Of a DNA stretch of 64,000 bases, positions 7,823-17,162 are shown one piece after another. The position numbers and the translations under genes were made by a program. Position 1 is the stretch's first letter; each line of letters starts with the position of its first letter. The notes beneath the pieces are model-generated. The model did not search any database and had not been told where the DNA came from. It worked only from the letters and a program-made list of their open reading frames with translations. The DNA comes from Streptomyces griseoluteus (lineage in GTDB: Bacteria > Actinomycetota > Actinomycetes > Streptomycetales > Streptomycetaceae): contig JOBE01000010.1 of the NCBI GenBank assembly GCA_000717735.1, positions 62,001 to 126,000 on the forward strand. Direction: 5' to 3'.

Positions 7823-8770
7823 TCAGGTGCGACCCTCGTCGGCGCCGCCGCGGCCCTCGGCGAGTTCACCGTCCCCCTCGACCGCCTCCGTCTCGACGTC
7901 GATCCGCTCCTTGCGGATCCGCCCGGTGACCGTCTCCTCTTCCGTGACCTCGTCCGTGCGCAGGCTGACCCGCTCGACGGGGACGGCCCTGGTCTCGACG
8001 ACGGGGCGCTCCTCATGGAGGGTGACCTCACGTTCGGCCTCGGAGATCTCGGGTCCGGACAGGGCCTGGTCCCGGTTCGCCTCCGTGATCGGCTCGCGCT
8101 CCACGCGGACTTCCTCGTGGGTGACGGGGACGGTCTGCTGGACGTCTTCGGTCACGACGTACTTGCGCAGCCGGACGCGGCCGGTCTCGACCTGCTCGGT
8201 GCCGACGTGCATCTGCTCCTCGGAGCGGGTCATGGCGTCGTCGCCGGTACGCGACTCACCGAGCCCGCCGCGCGACATGCCGACGCCCTCGTCCGCCCTA
8301 CCGGTTCCGGGCTGCGCGCCGGCGCCGCCGATGCCACCGCTCGTGCCGCCCAGACCCTGGGCGCGCCGGCCTTCGCCGTCACCGTCCCCGGCGGCCGCAC
8401 CGCGGGCCCAGCCGCCCTCGCCGGGCCGGTTCGCCCGCTGCCATGCCTCGTCCCAGGCGATGCCGTAGTGCTCGTACAGCCGCCGCTCCTCGCGTGTGGA
8501 CAGGTGACCCCCACCGTCCACATCCACGTGCGGCGCGTCCTTGATCCGGTCCTTCGGGTACGGGACCTCCAGATGGTCGTCGACCAGGGACGCATCCTTG
8601 ATCGGCACGAACGACTCACTGGTGCCGAACAACCCCGTCTTGACGGTGACCCATTCGGGGCGGCCGGTGGCGTCGTCGACGAAGACGTGCTTGGCGTCGC
8701 CGATCTTCTTGCCCTGGGCGTCACGGACGGGGTGGTCCATGATCGCGGCGATCTGCTCCTGGGCAATCAT
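7823..8770 (-). CDS. PRC-barrel and DUF2382 domain protein (stress-associated)
   Basis: Cytoplasmic protein of 315 aa. Residues ~5-100 form a PRC-barrel-like domain (IMDHPVRDAQGKKIGDAKHV, TGRPEWVTVKTGLFG, PYPKDRIKDAPHVD). A Gly-rich linker (~125-190) leads to a C-terminal DUF2382 domain with its charged repeats (RLRKYVVTEDVQQTVPVTHE; VTLHEERPVVETRAVPVERV). ATG at 8770 is chosen because AGGAGGACC lies just upstream; earlier in-frame ATGs lack this. In other bacteria the DUF2382/YsnF group is linked to general or oxidative stress; the biochemical role is unknown. Transcribed alone. Confidence 0.88.
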   Translation of the reverse strand: MIAQEQIAAIMDHPVRDAQGKKIGDAKHVFVDDATGRPEWVTVKTGLFGTSESFVPIKDASLVDDHLEVPYPKDRIKDAPHVDVDGGGHLSTREERRLYEHYGIAWDEAWQRANRPGEGGWARGAAAGDGDGEGRRAQGLGGTSGGIGGAGAQPGTGRADEGVGMSRGGLGESRTGDDAMTRSEEQMHVGTEQVETGRVRLRKYVVTEDVQQTVPVTHEEVRVEREPITEANRDQALSGPEISEAEREVTLHEERPVVETRAVPVERVSLRTDEVTEEETVTGRIRKERIDVETEAVEGDGELAEGRGGADEGRT

Positions 8771-8956
8771 GACGGTCCTCCTGATTCTCTCGCGGTAACC
8801 GCGCGACTTTCCGCCGCCCGCCGATGAAAACGCCTGCCCCCGGTCGCAATTGCTTTGATTCGTGACCGGTTGAGCGCTCAACACCCGCCCCCGCGTTCCC
8901 CGTTGCCCCCCCTATCAACCGTTCAGATACTTGAACATCAGTCGAGTACACAACCA

Positions 8957-8986
8957 TTGACGCGTCCGCGTCACCACCCCTAGCGT
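8957..8986 (+). promoter_or_regulatory. Sigma-70-type promoter of the pectate lyase gene
   Basis: TTGACG (8957-8962), 18-nt spacer, TAGCGT (8981-8986), about 60 bp upstream of the lyase start. The predicted start point lies in or next to the operator at 8991-9004. Confidence 0.6.
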
Positions 8987-8990
8987 CCGG

Positions 8991-9004
8991 TGAAAGCGCT
9001 TTCT
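8991..9004. promoter_or_regulatory. LacI-family-type operator
   Basis: TGAAAGCGCTTTCT contains the perfect 12-bp palindrome GAAAGCGCTTTC with the central CG step typical of LacI/GalR-family operators. It starts 5 bp after the -10 box, where a bound repressor would block initiation. This suggests induction of the lyase by a pectin-derived sugar and/or glucose repression. No LacI-type gene is in the window. Confidence 0.6.
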
Positions 9005-9047
9005 CGTCCAGTCCCGGAACGTCTTCCCCTCACCCCGGAGCCCCCAG

Positions 9048-10619
9048 ATGCACCTGCGATCCGCCACAGCCTGCGTCAGCCTGCTGGCAGGCACGCTCGT
9101 CGCCCTGTCCGTGAACACGGCCCACGCCGCGTCCACGCTGTACGAGGCCGAGTCCTCCCCCGCCGTCTGCACCGGCGTCATCGAATCCAACTGGTCCGGC
9201 TACACCGGCAGCGGCTTCTGCAACGCCACCAACGCCACCGGGGCCTACGCGCAGTTCACGGTGAACGCCTCCGCCGCGGGTACGGCGACGCTCGCCGTCC
9301 GGTTCGCCAACGGCGGCACCACCGCGAGGCCGGCCGGCCTCGTCGTCAACGGATCCACCGTGCAGACGCCGTCGTTCGAGAGCACGGGCGCCTGGTCCAC
9401 CTGGACCACCAAGACCCTGACCGTCGCGCTCAACGCGGGCAGCAACACGATCCGGCTGAACCCCACCACCTCCGCCGGCCTGCCCAACGTCGACTCCCTG
9501 AACGTCACGACGGGCGACACCCCGCCGCCGACGAGCAGCGCGCTGTACGTCGCGCCGAACGGCACCGACAGCGCCTCCGGAACCCAGTCCGACCCCACGA
9601 CGCTCACCTCGGCGATCGGCCGCGTCGCGGCCGGCGGCACGATCTACCTCCGCGGCGGCACCTACCGTCACTCCACGACGGTCACCGTCCCCACCGTCAA
9701 CAACGGCACGGCCGGCGCCCTGAAGAAACTGGCCGCCTACCCCGGTGAGACCCCGGTCCTGAACTTCTCGGCCATGATCGAGGACCCGGCCAACCGCGGC
9801 CTCGCCCTCAACGGTTCGTACTGGCACGTCAACGGGGTCGTCGTCGAGCGCGCCGGCGACAACGGGATCTTCGTCGGCGGAAGCAACAACATCATCGAGC
9901 GCACCGTGACGCGCTTCAACCGCGACACCGGGCTGCAGCTCTCCCGTACGGCCTCCACCACGCCCCGCGAGCAGTGGCCGTCCAACAACCTCATCCTGAG
10001 CGCGGAGTCGCACGACAACGCCGACTCCGACGGTGAGGACGCCGACGGCTTCGCCGCGAAGCTCACGGTGGGCTCGGGGAACGTCTTCCGCCACGCCGTG
10101 GCCCACCACAACATCGACGACGGCTGGGACCTGTACACCAAGACGGACACCGGTCCCATCGGGACCGTGACCATCGAGGACTCCCTCGCGTACGACAACG
10201 GCACCCTCAGCGACGGGTCCCAGGCCGGCGCAGGCGACCGCAACGGCTTCAAGCTCGGCGGCGAGGACATCCCGGTCAACCACACGGTCCGGCGGACGAT
10301 CGCCTTCCACAACGGCAAGCACGGGTTCACGTACAACAGCAACCCGGGCTCGATGACGATCTCGAACAACATCAGCATCGACAACGCACAGCGGAACTTC
10401 TCGTTCGACGCCGGCACTTCGGTGTTCCGGAGCAACACCTCCTGCCGCAGCTCCAGCGGCACCAACGACCGGACCATCGGCGACGTCGACGGCACGAACC
10501 AGTTCTGGTCCGGCTCGAACGGCTCCCGCTGCTCCTCGTACGCCGGAGCCCTGAGCTGGTCCTACGCCTCGGACGGCCGCCTCGTCACGGCCTTCGGCGG
10601 TCGGACGGTCACCTGGTAG
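9048..10619 (+). CDS. Secreted pectate lyase, PL9-like, with N-terminal CBM35/CBM6-like module
   Basis: Secreted polysaccharide lyase of 523 aa. A Sec signal peptide (1-27, ending VNTAHA) precedes a carbohydrate-binding module (~29-155, starting LYEAESS, typical of CBM35/CBM6). Then comes a right-handed parallel beta-helix (~165-523, starting YVAPNGTDSASGT). The acidic cluster ADSDGEDADGFAAK matches the calcium site and catalytic Lys of family PL9; DDGWDLYTK follows. It would cleave polygalacturonate by beta-elimination outside the cell. A single-gene unit with its own promoter, a LacI-type operator and a strong terminator, as expected for a sugar-induced plant-polymer enzyme. Confidence 0.88.
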   Translation: MHLRSATACVSLLAGTLVALSVNTAHAASTLYEAESSPAVCTGVIESNWSGYTGSGFCNATNATGAYAQFTVNASAAGTATLAVRFANGGTTARPAGLVVNGSTVQTPSFESTGAWSTWTTKTLTVALNAGSNTIRLNPTTSAGLPNVDSLNVTTGDTPPPTSSALYVAPNGTDSASGTQSDPTTLTSAIGRVAAGGTIYLRGGTYRHSTTVTVPTVNNGTAGALKKLAAYPGETPVLNFSAMIEDPANRGLALNGSYWHVNGVVVERAGDNGIFVGGSNNIIERTVTRFNRDTGLQLSRTASTTPREQWPSNNLILSAESHDNADSDGEDADGFAAKLTVGSGNVFRHAVAHHNIDDGWDLYTKTDTGPIGTVTIEDSLAYDNGTLSDGSQAGAGDRNGFKLGGEDIPVNHTVRRTIAFHNGKHGFTYNSNPGSMTISNNISIDNAQRNFSFDAGTSVFRSNTSCRSSSGTNDRTIGDVDGTNQFWSGSNGSRCSSYAGALSWSYASDGRLVTAFGGRTVTW

Positions 10620-10650
10620 GCACCGGGCACCACACGGGCTGAACCACCGC

Positions 10651-10681
10651 GTCGGCCTCGGGGAGCGTCCCCGGGGCCGAC
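10651..10681 (+). terminator. Hairpin terminator after the pectate lyase gene
   Basis: Inverted repeat: left arm GTCGGCCTCGGGGA, loop GCG, right arm TCCCCGGGGCCGAC. That is a 14-bp stem with one G-U pair, 31 bp after the stop and without a T-run, as usual in Streptomyces. Confidence 0.75.
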
Positions 10682-10827
10682 GACGCCGTGTCGGACCGGA
10701 CCTGCACCGGCCACCCGGCGGCGGTTAATTGGGCTGCGCCGTCCTGTCCGCCCCCTCCACACTGTTCGAGCACATCGAACAGCCGAGGCGCGTCCCGGCA
10801 CCTCACCCGTTCTCAGGAGTTCCTCGC

Positions 10828-11889
10828 TTGCAGGCAGCCGTCACCGTCACGCCGTCCCGCGTCCCCGAGCTGCTGCTCGGTCTCGCCACCGTCCGGCCCG
10901 TCTTCCTGTGGGGCGCGCCCGGGATCGGCAAGTCGTCCCTCGTACGGAACTTCGCCGAGTCCCTCGGCCTGGAGTGCGTCAGTCTGCTCGGCACCCAGCT
11001 CGCGCCCGAGGACCTCATCGGTGTGCCGCAGATCCGTGACGGCAGGTCCGTGTTCTGCCCGCCGGAGGCCATCGCCCGCGACGAGCCGTACTGCCTCTTC
11101 CTCGACGAACTCAACGCGGCGACCGCCGACGTGCAGAAGGCGTTCTACTCGCTGATCCTCGACCGCCGCATCGGGTCGTACGAGCTGCCCGCGGGCTCCA
11201 TCGTCATCGGCGCGGGCAACCGTGCCACCGACAACGCGCTCGCCCGCCCCATCGCCTCCGCGCTGGTCAACCGGCTCACCCATGTCCATCTGCGCGCCTC
11301 CGCCACGGACTGGCTCGTGTGGGCGGGCGAGAACGGCATCCATCCGTGGGTCGTCGACTACGTCACCGACCGGCCCGACCACCTGTGGTCCCAGCCGCCC
11401 AAGACCGAGGAGCCGTTCTCGACGCCACGCTCCTGGCACATGCTCTCCGACGCGCTGCACTCCTTCGGGCCGACGCTCGACGAGGAGACGCTCAAGGTCA
11501 TCGCGCACGGCACCCTCACCCCCCGGCACGCCGTCTCCTTCTGCGGTTACGCCAAGATCGTGCGGCACGCGTACGGCCTCGACGCCATCATCAAGGGCGA
11601 CGCGTCCTGGCCCCGCCGCGTCGAGGACCGCGACCTGCTCTACTACCTCGCCGACGCCTTCCGGGGCCGGCTCGTCAAGGAACTCCCCGCCGGCAAGGAC
11701 CAGATCTCGCCCGCCCTGCGGCAGACCGCCCACCGTGCCAAGTCCCTGCTCGTGCAACTGGCGGAGATCTCCGTCGAGGTGGCCCAGACCGTCATCCGCG
11801 ACGACGAGGACGGTCAGCCCGTGCTGCCCGCCTGGTTCCTCGTCGAGGCCGCCCGCGACATGCCGCGCCTCGTGGAGGCCCGCCGGTGA
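10828..11889 (+). CDS. MoxR-family AAA+ ATPase
   Basis: AAA+ ATPase of about 353 aa, probably a chaperone-like remodeler working with the next gene product. Walker A GAPGIGKSS is near the N-terminus, Walker B is LFLDELNAA, sensor 1 region is VIGAGNRATDN, and an arginine-finger region follows (ALVNRLTHVHL). TTG at 10828 is chosen as start because AGGAG lies 8 nt upstream and translation then begins directly with the conserved domain; in-frame codons back to 10729 look non-coding. The stop overlaps the start of the VWA protein (GTGA). MoxR/VWA-metalloprotein pairs are common in actinobacteria, but their client is usually unknown. Confidence 0.85.
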   Translation: MQAAVTVTPSRVPELLLGLATVRPVFLWGAPGIGKSSLVRNFAESLGLECVSLLGTQLAPEDLIGVPQIRDGRSVFCPPEAIARDEPYCLFLDELNAATADVQKAFYSLILDRRIGSYELPAGSIVIGAGNRATDNALARPIASALVNRLTHVHLRASATDWLVWAGENGIHPWVVDYVTDRPDHLWSQPPKTEEPFSTPRSWHMLSDALHSFGPTLDEETLKVIAHGTLTPRHAVSFCGYAKIVRHAYGLDAIIKGDASWPRRVEDRDLLYYLADAFRGRLVKELPAGKDQISPALRQTAHRAKSLLVQLAEISVEVAQTVIRDDEDGQPVLPAWFLVEAARDMPRLVEARR

Positions 11890-13691
11890 GCGGTGCGCCG
11901 TCGCGTCGCGGGAAGGCGGCGGGCGCTGACGCGGCCACCGAGGCGTTCCTCGCGGGACTGGCCATCGTCCAGCGCAACCCTGCCCTCGCCGCGCTCGACG
12001 CCGACATCTGCCGCACCCGCGACTGCGCGCGCAACCCGCGCCACGGCCTGGCCGTCGTCGACTCCAACGGCAAGGTGCACGTCCACCCCGACCGCCGCGC
12101 CGAACCCGCCGACTGGGCCCGGGCCCTCGCCCACTGCCTGATCCACCTCGGTTTCGGCCACGTCCCGGCCCACAAGGAGACCCGCCCGCAGCCCGACCGG
12201 TTCGACCTCGCCGCCCGCTGCACCGTCGTCGACCGCTTCCTGCTCACGTTCCCCGTCGGCCGCGCCCCGGACGGCCTGCCCGTCTCCTACCCGGACGGCG
12301 ACGAGGAGCAGCTCGCCGGCCGCTGGCGCAGGGACGGCATCCCGCCCGCGTACGAGCACCTCGGCACGGGAGGCGACGTCCCCGACCAGATCCTCGTGCC
12401 CTGGTCGACCTGGCACACCCCGCCGGACTGGCAGCTCGCCTTCGCGCACGCGCTGACGCGCACCATGTCCGCCGCCATGGACGTCGCGGGCGGGCGGCGC
12501 GAGACGCTCACCGGTGAGCGGCGCCCCAGGCAGCCCTGGGACCGGGCGATGAGCTGGTTCGTCTCCTCGTACCCGCTGCTCGGCGGCATCGCGGCCGGTC
12601 TCGAGATCGTCGCCGACGCGGAACTCGCCCGGGCGCACGGCATCTCCGTCGCCGCCGTCGACGCGACGCTCGGCGAGATCTACCTCAACCCGCTGCGCCG
12701 CTACGAGGACGAGGAATGGCGGTTCGTCCTCGCCCACGAGATGCTGCACGCCGCACTGCGCCACGGCGACCGGCGGGGCGCCCGCGACCCGTACCTCTTC
12801 AACGTCGCCGCCGACTACGTCGTCAACGGCTGGCTGGTCGAGATGCGGGTCGGCACCATGCCCGAAGGGCTCCTGTACGACGCAGGCCTGAAGGGTCTGT
12901 CGACGGAGGAGGTGTACGACCGGATCGCCACCGACGCCCGGCGCATGAGGCGCCTGGCCACCCTGAGGGGCAAGGGGACCGGCGACATCCTCGGCGAGCC
13001 GCTCGGCGGCGTCCCGCGTGACCGGGTCGACCTCGACGAGTTCTACCGGCGCGGCCTGGCCCAGGGTCTCGACCTGCATGTCAGTGGCGAGCGCGGGCTG
13101 TTGCCCGCCGGGCTCGTCCAGGAGATCAGGGCGCTCGCCCACCCGCCGGTGCCCTGGGACGCCCGGCTGGCGCGCTGGTTCGACGAGTTCGTGCCCCGCC
13201 CCGAGCCGGTGCGGAGCTACGCGCGGCCGGCCCGCCGTCAGGCGTCCACCCCCGACATCCCGCGCGCCGGACGGTCCTTCCCGCCCGAGGAGGTCGCCCG
13301 CTGCACCTTCGGCGTCGTCCTGGACACCTCGGGCTCCATGAACGCGGCGCTGCTCGGCAAGGCGCTCGGCGCCATCGCCTCGTACGCCGAGGCCCGCGAC
13401 GTCCCGGCCGCGCGGGTGGTGTTCTGCGACGCCGCCGCGTACGACGCCGGCTACCTTCCGCCGACGGAGATCGCCGGGAGGGTCCGGGTGCACGGCCGCG
13501 GCGGCACGGTCCTCCAGCCGGGCCTGGACCTGCTCCACCGCGCGGACGACTTCCCGGCGACGGCGCCGGTGCTGATCATCACGGACGGCGCCTGCGACAC
13601 GCTCCGCGTACGACCCGAGCACGCCTACCTCGTCCCGGAGGGCGCCTCGCTGCCGTTCACGCCGCGCGGCCCGGTGTTCCGCCTCCGTTGA
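11886..13691 (+). CDS. VWA-like domain protein with metallopeptidase motif (DUF2201 type)
   Basis: Protein of 601 aa. The N-terminal two thirds resemble the putative metallopeptidase domain found with VWA-like proteins, with HEMLHAALRHGDRR at about residues 283-296 (HExxH). The C-terminus has a von Willebrand-A-like fold with LDTSGSMN near 478 (MIDAS DxSxS) and VLIITDGACD later. Such proteins act with the MoxR ATPase encoded just upstream (4-bp GTGA overlap), probably as a metal-dependent adaptor or protease. No signal peptide or membrane helix. The substrate is unknown. A larger ORF opens upstream in this frame, but it lies inside the MoxR gene and is a shadow. Confidence 0.85.
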   Translation: MSGAPSRRGKAAGADAATEAFLAGLAIVQRNPALAALDADICRTRDCARNPRHGLAVVDSNGKVHVHPDRRAEPADWARALAHCLIHLGFGHVPAHKETRPQPDRFDLAARCTVVDRFLLTFPVGRAPDGLPVSYPDGDEEQLAGRWRRDGIPPAYEHLGTGGDVPDQILVPWSTWHTPPDWQLAFAHALTRTMSAAMDVAGGRRETLTGERRPRQPWDRAMSWFVSSYPLLGGIAAGLEIVADAELARAHGISVAAVDATLGEIYLNPLRRYEDEEWRFVLAHEMLHAALRHGDRRGARDPYLFNVAADYVVNGWLVEMRVGTMPEGLLYDAGLKGLSTEEVYDRIATDARRMRRLATLRGKGTGDILGEPLGGVPRDRVDLDEFYRRGLAQGLDLHVSGERGLLPAGLVQEIRALAHPPVPWDARLARWFDEFVPRPEPVRSYARPARRQASTPDIPRAGRSFPPEEVARCTFGVVLDTSGSMNAALLGKALGAIASYAEARDVPAARVVFCDAAAYDAGYLPPTEIAGRVRVHGRGGTVLQPGLDLLHRADDFPATAPVLIITDGACDTLRVRPEHAYLVPEGASLPFTPRGPVFRLR

Positions 13692-13903
13692 GACCTCGTC
13701 CGCGCGCACGCCCTGCTACTCACGGTGACGCCGCGGCCTGCGGGCCTGCTGTCCTGAGCGTTCCGCGGCCCTGCCGACGGGGATCCGGCCCCCGGGGAGG
13801 CGCACGAGCGGCGGCTCGTCTCCGCATGCCTCGTGCACTGCGGCCGCTTCCGGTGCATGCTGTGCACCAAAGAGCGTCGAGTTCGTGTCTGGAGGCCGAA
13901 AGA

Positions 13904-15703
13904 GTGAACGGCGGCAGCCGGAGGCGGCGCCTGACCAGCCGGGCCTCCGCCGGACGGAGCGTCGCGGCGCAACGGTCGGCCGGAAACCGCGGCCGGCTCG
14001 GGCGGAGTACCGGCGGGGTCTTCCTCGACCGGCTCTCCGCCCGTGGCCGGCTCGCCTGGCTGAGTTCCGCCGGCTCCAGGATCGGCACGAGCCTGGACCT
14101 GGAACGCACCGCTCAGGAGCTGGCCGAGTTCACCGTGCCCGGTTTCGCCGACGGAGCCGCCGTCGACATCCTGGAGAGCGTCCTGCGGGGCGAGGAGGGC
14201 GCCCGCTGGACCGGCACGGGCGTCCCCCCGATGCGGGCCGCCGCGCTGAGCTCCGTCGAGTCGCTGTCCTCCCTGGAGCCCACCCCACTGGGCGAGACGT
14301 TCGTCCGCGGCGAGCAGCAGCACGAGACGCTCCTCCACCAGTACTGCCTCCGGCAGGGCAGGCCGGTCCTGGTCAGCAGGATCCACGACGACGACTTCAT
14401 CAAGGTGGCGCCGACGGAGAGCGCCGCGGCGAAGATGCGGGCCGCCGGGGTGCACAGCTATCTGGCCGTGCCGCTGATCGCCCGCGGGCTGCTGCTCGGC
14501 AGCGCCGACTTCGTGCGCGGTCCCGGAAGTCCGCCGTTCTCCTCCACCGACCTCGCCCTCGCGGAGCAGCTGGCCTCCCAGGCCGCCGTCTTCATCGACA
14601 ACGCCCGGCTGTACGGGCGCGAGCGCGCGCACGTGGTCTCGTTGCAGCGCAGTCTGCTGCCGCGCGTGACCCCGGTGACACCCGGGCTTCGGGTGCACCC
14701 CGAGTACGCGCCCTCCACCGCCCACCACGGCGTGGGCGGCGACTGGTACGACGTCATGGCCCTGCCCAGCGGTCGTACGGCCCTCATGGTGGGCGACGTG
14801 ATGGGGCACGGTCTGCCCGCCGCCGCGACCATGGGGCGCCTGCGGGCGGTCGCCCGCACCCTGATGACCCTCGACATGGCTCCCGAGCGGGTGCTCGCCC
14901 GGCTCGACCTGGCCACCCGCGATCTGGAGGACGAACAGGTCGCGACCTGCCTCTGCGCCGTCTACGACCCGGTCGACTCCACGTACACGCTGGCCAGCGC
15001 CGGGCACCTGCCCCCGCTCCTGCTCGACGGGCGGGGCGCCGCCGACTTCGTGGACGTGCCGACCGGCGCGCCGCTCGGCGCGGGAGTCATCCCGTACGAC
15101 CCGGTCCGGCTGAGGGTCCCGACGGGCGGCCACCTGGTCATGTACACGGACGGCCTCGTCAAGTCGCGGCACGCGGACCTGGACCACCAGCTCGACCTGC
15201 TGCGCGCGGCGGCGCGCGATCTGGAACCCGGGACCCTCGAAGGGGGCGGTCTGGTCGACCGCGCTCCGGCCGGCACCGCCCGGTTCGACGAGGCGGTGCT
15301 CCTCACGGCGACGACCGCCTCCGGCACGCCGGCCGACCTCCGGGTGTGGCAGCTGCCGCAGGAGGGGCGCGCCGCGTCCGTCGCCCGTGGCCTGGTCACG
15401 GAGCAGCTCGCCGCGTGGGATCTGGCGGAGCTCGCCGACGTGTGCGAACTCGTCGTCTCGGAACTCGTCGGCAACGCCCTGCGCTACGGCAACGGCCCCG
15501 GCGAGCTCCGGCTGCTGCGCGGCGAGCGCCTCGTCGTGGAGGTCTCGGACACGGGCCCCGACCTGCCCCAGATCCAGCACGCGGACCTCAGCGACGAAGG
15601 CGGTCGCGGACTCCAGCTCATCAACATGCTGTGCCGCAGATGGGGCTCCTGCCGCACGGTGACCGGCAAGGTGGTCTGGGCGGAACAGAACCTCCCGACC
15701 TGA
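13904..15703 (+). CDS. GAF-PP2C (SpoIIE) phosphatase with C-terminal HATPase/anti-sigma kinase domain
   Basis: Signalling phosphatase of 599 aa. A GAF sensor domain spans ~45-245 (AQELAEFTVPGFADGAAVDI ... LALAEQLASQAAVFIDNARL). A SpoIIE-type PP2C domain spans ~255-475, with metal-binding Asp residues in VGGDWYDVM, LMVGDVMGHG and HLVMYTDGLV. An RsbW-like HATPase_c domain spans ~490-595, with the N-box VVSELVGNALRYG and EVSDTGPDLP. Such three-part proteins set anti-sigma/anti-anti-sigma phosphorylation in Streptomyces. GTG at 13904 is preceded by GGAGG; in-frame sequence upstream lacks conserved features. It converges on the GAF gene at 15719. Confidence 0.92.
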   Translation: MNGGSRRRRLTSRASAGRSVAAQRSAGNRGRLGRSTGGVFLDRLSARGRLAWLSSAGSRIGTSLDLERTAQELAEFTVPGFADGAAVDILESVLRGEEGARWTGTGVPPMRAAALSSVESLSSLEPTPLGETFVRGEQQHETLLHQYCLRQGRPVLVSRIHDDDFIKVAPTESAAAKMRAAGVHSYLAVPLIARGLLLGSADFVRGPGSPPFSSTDLALAEQLASQAAVFIDNARLYGRERAHVVSLQRSLLPRVTPVTPGLRVHPEYAPSTAHHGVGGDWYDVMALPSGRTALMVGDVMGHGLPAAATMGRLRAVARTLMTLDMAPERVLARLDLATRDLEDEQVATCLCAVYDPVDSTYTLASAGHLPPLLLDGRGAADFVDVPTGAPLGAGVIPYDPVRLRVPTGGHLVMYTDGLVKSRHADLDHQLDLLRAAARDLEPGTLEGGGLVDRAPAGTARFDEAVLLTATTASGTPADLRVWQLPQEGRAASVARGLVTEQLAAWDLAELADVCELVVSELVGNALRYGNGPGELRLLRGERLVVEVSDTGPDLPQIQHADLSDEGGRGLQLINMLCRRWGSCRTVTGKVVWAEQNLPT

Positions 15704-15718
15704 TCCCCTGCCCGCCGC

Positions 15719-16303
15719 TCACTCCCCGAGGAGGCGGCGGGCTTCGGAGAGGAGGCGGAGGAGTTCCGTGCGCGACGGGTCGGCGGAGGCGTCGGGGGCC
15801 GGCGCGCGCCGTGTGTGGGTGGTGAGGACGTGCAGGGCGACGGCGGCCTGGCGGGCGAAGAGGCACAACAGGTCGAGCTCCGTCAGGCTGGACCTGGCCT
15901 GCGGGGAGGGGTCCAGCACCTCCAGGACCCCGAGGACCCGGTCCCCGTGGACGAGGGGGGCGGCCATCAGCGCGTCCGGGACGTAGCCGGTGGACCGGGC
16001 GATGTCCCGGTCGAAGGACGTGCTGTCGTGCAGGTCGTCCACCACCATCGGCTCCCCCGAGGCGGCGACCCAGCCGGCGATGCCCCGGCCGGCCGGGAAC
16101 CGCCGGCCGACCAGGAAGTCCTGTCCCTGCCCTGAGACGGCCTCGAAGACGAGTTCGTCCTTCTCGGTCTCCAGGAGCAGGATGGAGCTCGCCTGGGCGC
16201 CGAAGATGGCGCGCGCGGTGTCGACCACCGACTGCAGGAGCTCCTCCATGGCCGGATCCGGCTGGGGTGCCGCTGACGCGAAGGGGGCGATCGGCTGAGC
16301 CAT
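15719..16303 (-). CDS. GAF domain protein
   Basis: Cytosolic protein of 194 aa made almost entirely of one GAF domain (~20-165: LLQSVVDTARAIFGAQASSI; FPAGRGIAGWVAASGEPMVV; ALMAAPLVHGDRVLGVLEVL). No output domain is present, so it probably acts as a ligand-sensing partner for another protein. ATG at 16303 has GAAGGGAA just upstream. It starts 26 bp after the S8 protease gene on the same strand, so it may be the last gene of the leftward operon beginning at 22635, or an independent gene. Ligand unknown. Confidence 0.85.
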   Translation of the reverse strand: MAQPIAPFASAAPQPDPAMEELLQSVVDTARAIFGAQASSILLLETEKDELVFEAVSGQGQDFLVGRRFPAGRGIAGWVAASGEPMVVDDLHDSTSFDRDIARSTGYVPDALMAAPLVHGDRVLGVLEVLDPSPQARSSLTELDLLCLFARQAAVALHVLTTHTRRAPAPDASADPSRTELLRLLSEARRLLGE

Positions 16304-16328
16304 GGGGGTTCCCTTCCGGCGCCGGTCG

Positions 16329-17162
16329 TTACCGGCTTCCGTGGACACGGACGTTGGCTGCGGACAGGTACAGGGCGTTCTTCAGCTGGAACGGCGTCAG
16401 CCGGGGGTGGCTCGACAGGATCCGGGCGCACAGCCCCGCGATGAACGGGGTGGCGAAGCTGTTGCCCGAGCTGCGGATCGACGTGCCGCCGAGCCACGCG
16501 ACCCGGACCCGCTGGCCGGGGGCGAAGAACTCCACCGGCGGCTCGGGGTTGTACAGGTGGAGGTCCGGGTCGTGCTCCTGGTGGCTGCCCACCGAGATCA
16601 CCGAGGAGAAGCGCCAGGGGAAGCTCTCCACGTGCGTGTTGTGGGCCGAGGCGACGATCACGGTCTGCTGGAAGTAGGCCTCGTCGGCCAGTCTGCGAAG
16701 CTGCTCCACGAAGCGGTCGCTGCTGGTGGACAGGCTCAGGTTGATCACGTCGAACCGCTGGCGGACGGCCCACCGGATCCCTTCGAGCAGGACGTCCCCG
16801 CTGCCGGAGAACCGCTCGCCGAGGACCCGGACGCTGGACAGTTCGCAGTCGGGCGCGGTGCGGCGGATGATGCCGGCGCAGGCGGTGCCGTGACCGCAGG
16901 CGTCCCCCTCCTCCGTCTCCTCCACGCGCACCCCGTCCTCGTCCTTGAGGACGCGCCACGAGCGGGCGACAGGGCCGACCATGGGGTGGTCGCGTTCGAC
17001 GCCCGAGTCGACCACGCAGACCCGGACGCCGTGTCCCGTACCGCCGAGGAGGCCCCCCTCGGGCGGGGACGGCGGACCGTCCGCGTCCACGGGTACGTCG
17101 TCGGGGCCGCGCCCGCGCAGGCCCCAGGTGAGTCCGGCAGCGGGTCGCCGCACGGCGGTCAT
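16329..17162 (-). CDS. Subtilisin-like serine peptidase (S8), no signal peptide
   Basis: Serine peptidase of 277 aa with an intact triad: Asp in VCVVDSGVERDHP, His in GHGTACAGII, Ser in GNSFATPFIAGL. The oxyanion Asn is in VASAHNTH. Unlike most bacterial subtilisins it has neither signal peptide nor long prodomain, so it should act inside the cell. It is the distal protease gene of the leftward putative RiPP operon. Its start overlaps the stop of the cyclase/AAA gene by 4 bp (ATGA). A role in leader removal or in processing a cluster protein is plausible but inferred. ATG at 17162 has GGAGGT upstream. Confidence 0.88.
   Translation of the reverse strand: MTAVRRPAAGLTWGLRGRGPDDVPVDADGPPSPPEGGLLGGTGHGVRVCVVDSGVERDHPMVGPVARSWRVLKDEDGVRVEETEEGDACGHGTACAGIIRRTAPDCELSSVRVLGERFSGSGDVLLEGIRWAVRQRFDVINLSLSTSSDRFVEQLRRLADEAYFQQTVIVASAHNTHVESFPWRFSSVISVGSHQEHDPDLHLYNPEPPVEFFAPGQRVRVAWLGGTSIRSSGNSFATPFIAGLCARILSSHPRLTPFQLKNALYLSAANVRVHGSR

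Noticed and set aside
11319..11885. N-terminal extension of the VWA protein ORF
   Set aside because: It overlaps the MoxR gene in another frame and its composition (Arg/Ala/Pro-rich) is that of a shadow; the GTG at 11886 gives the coupled start.
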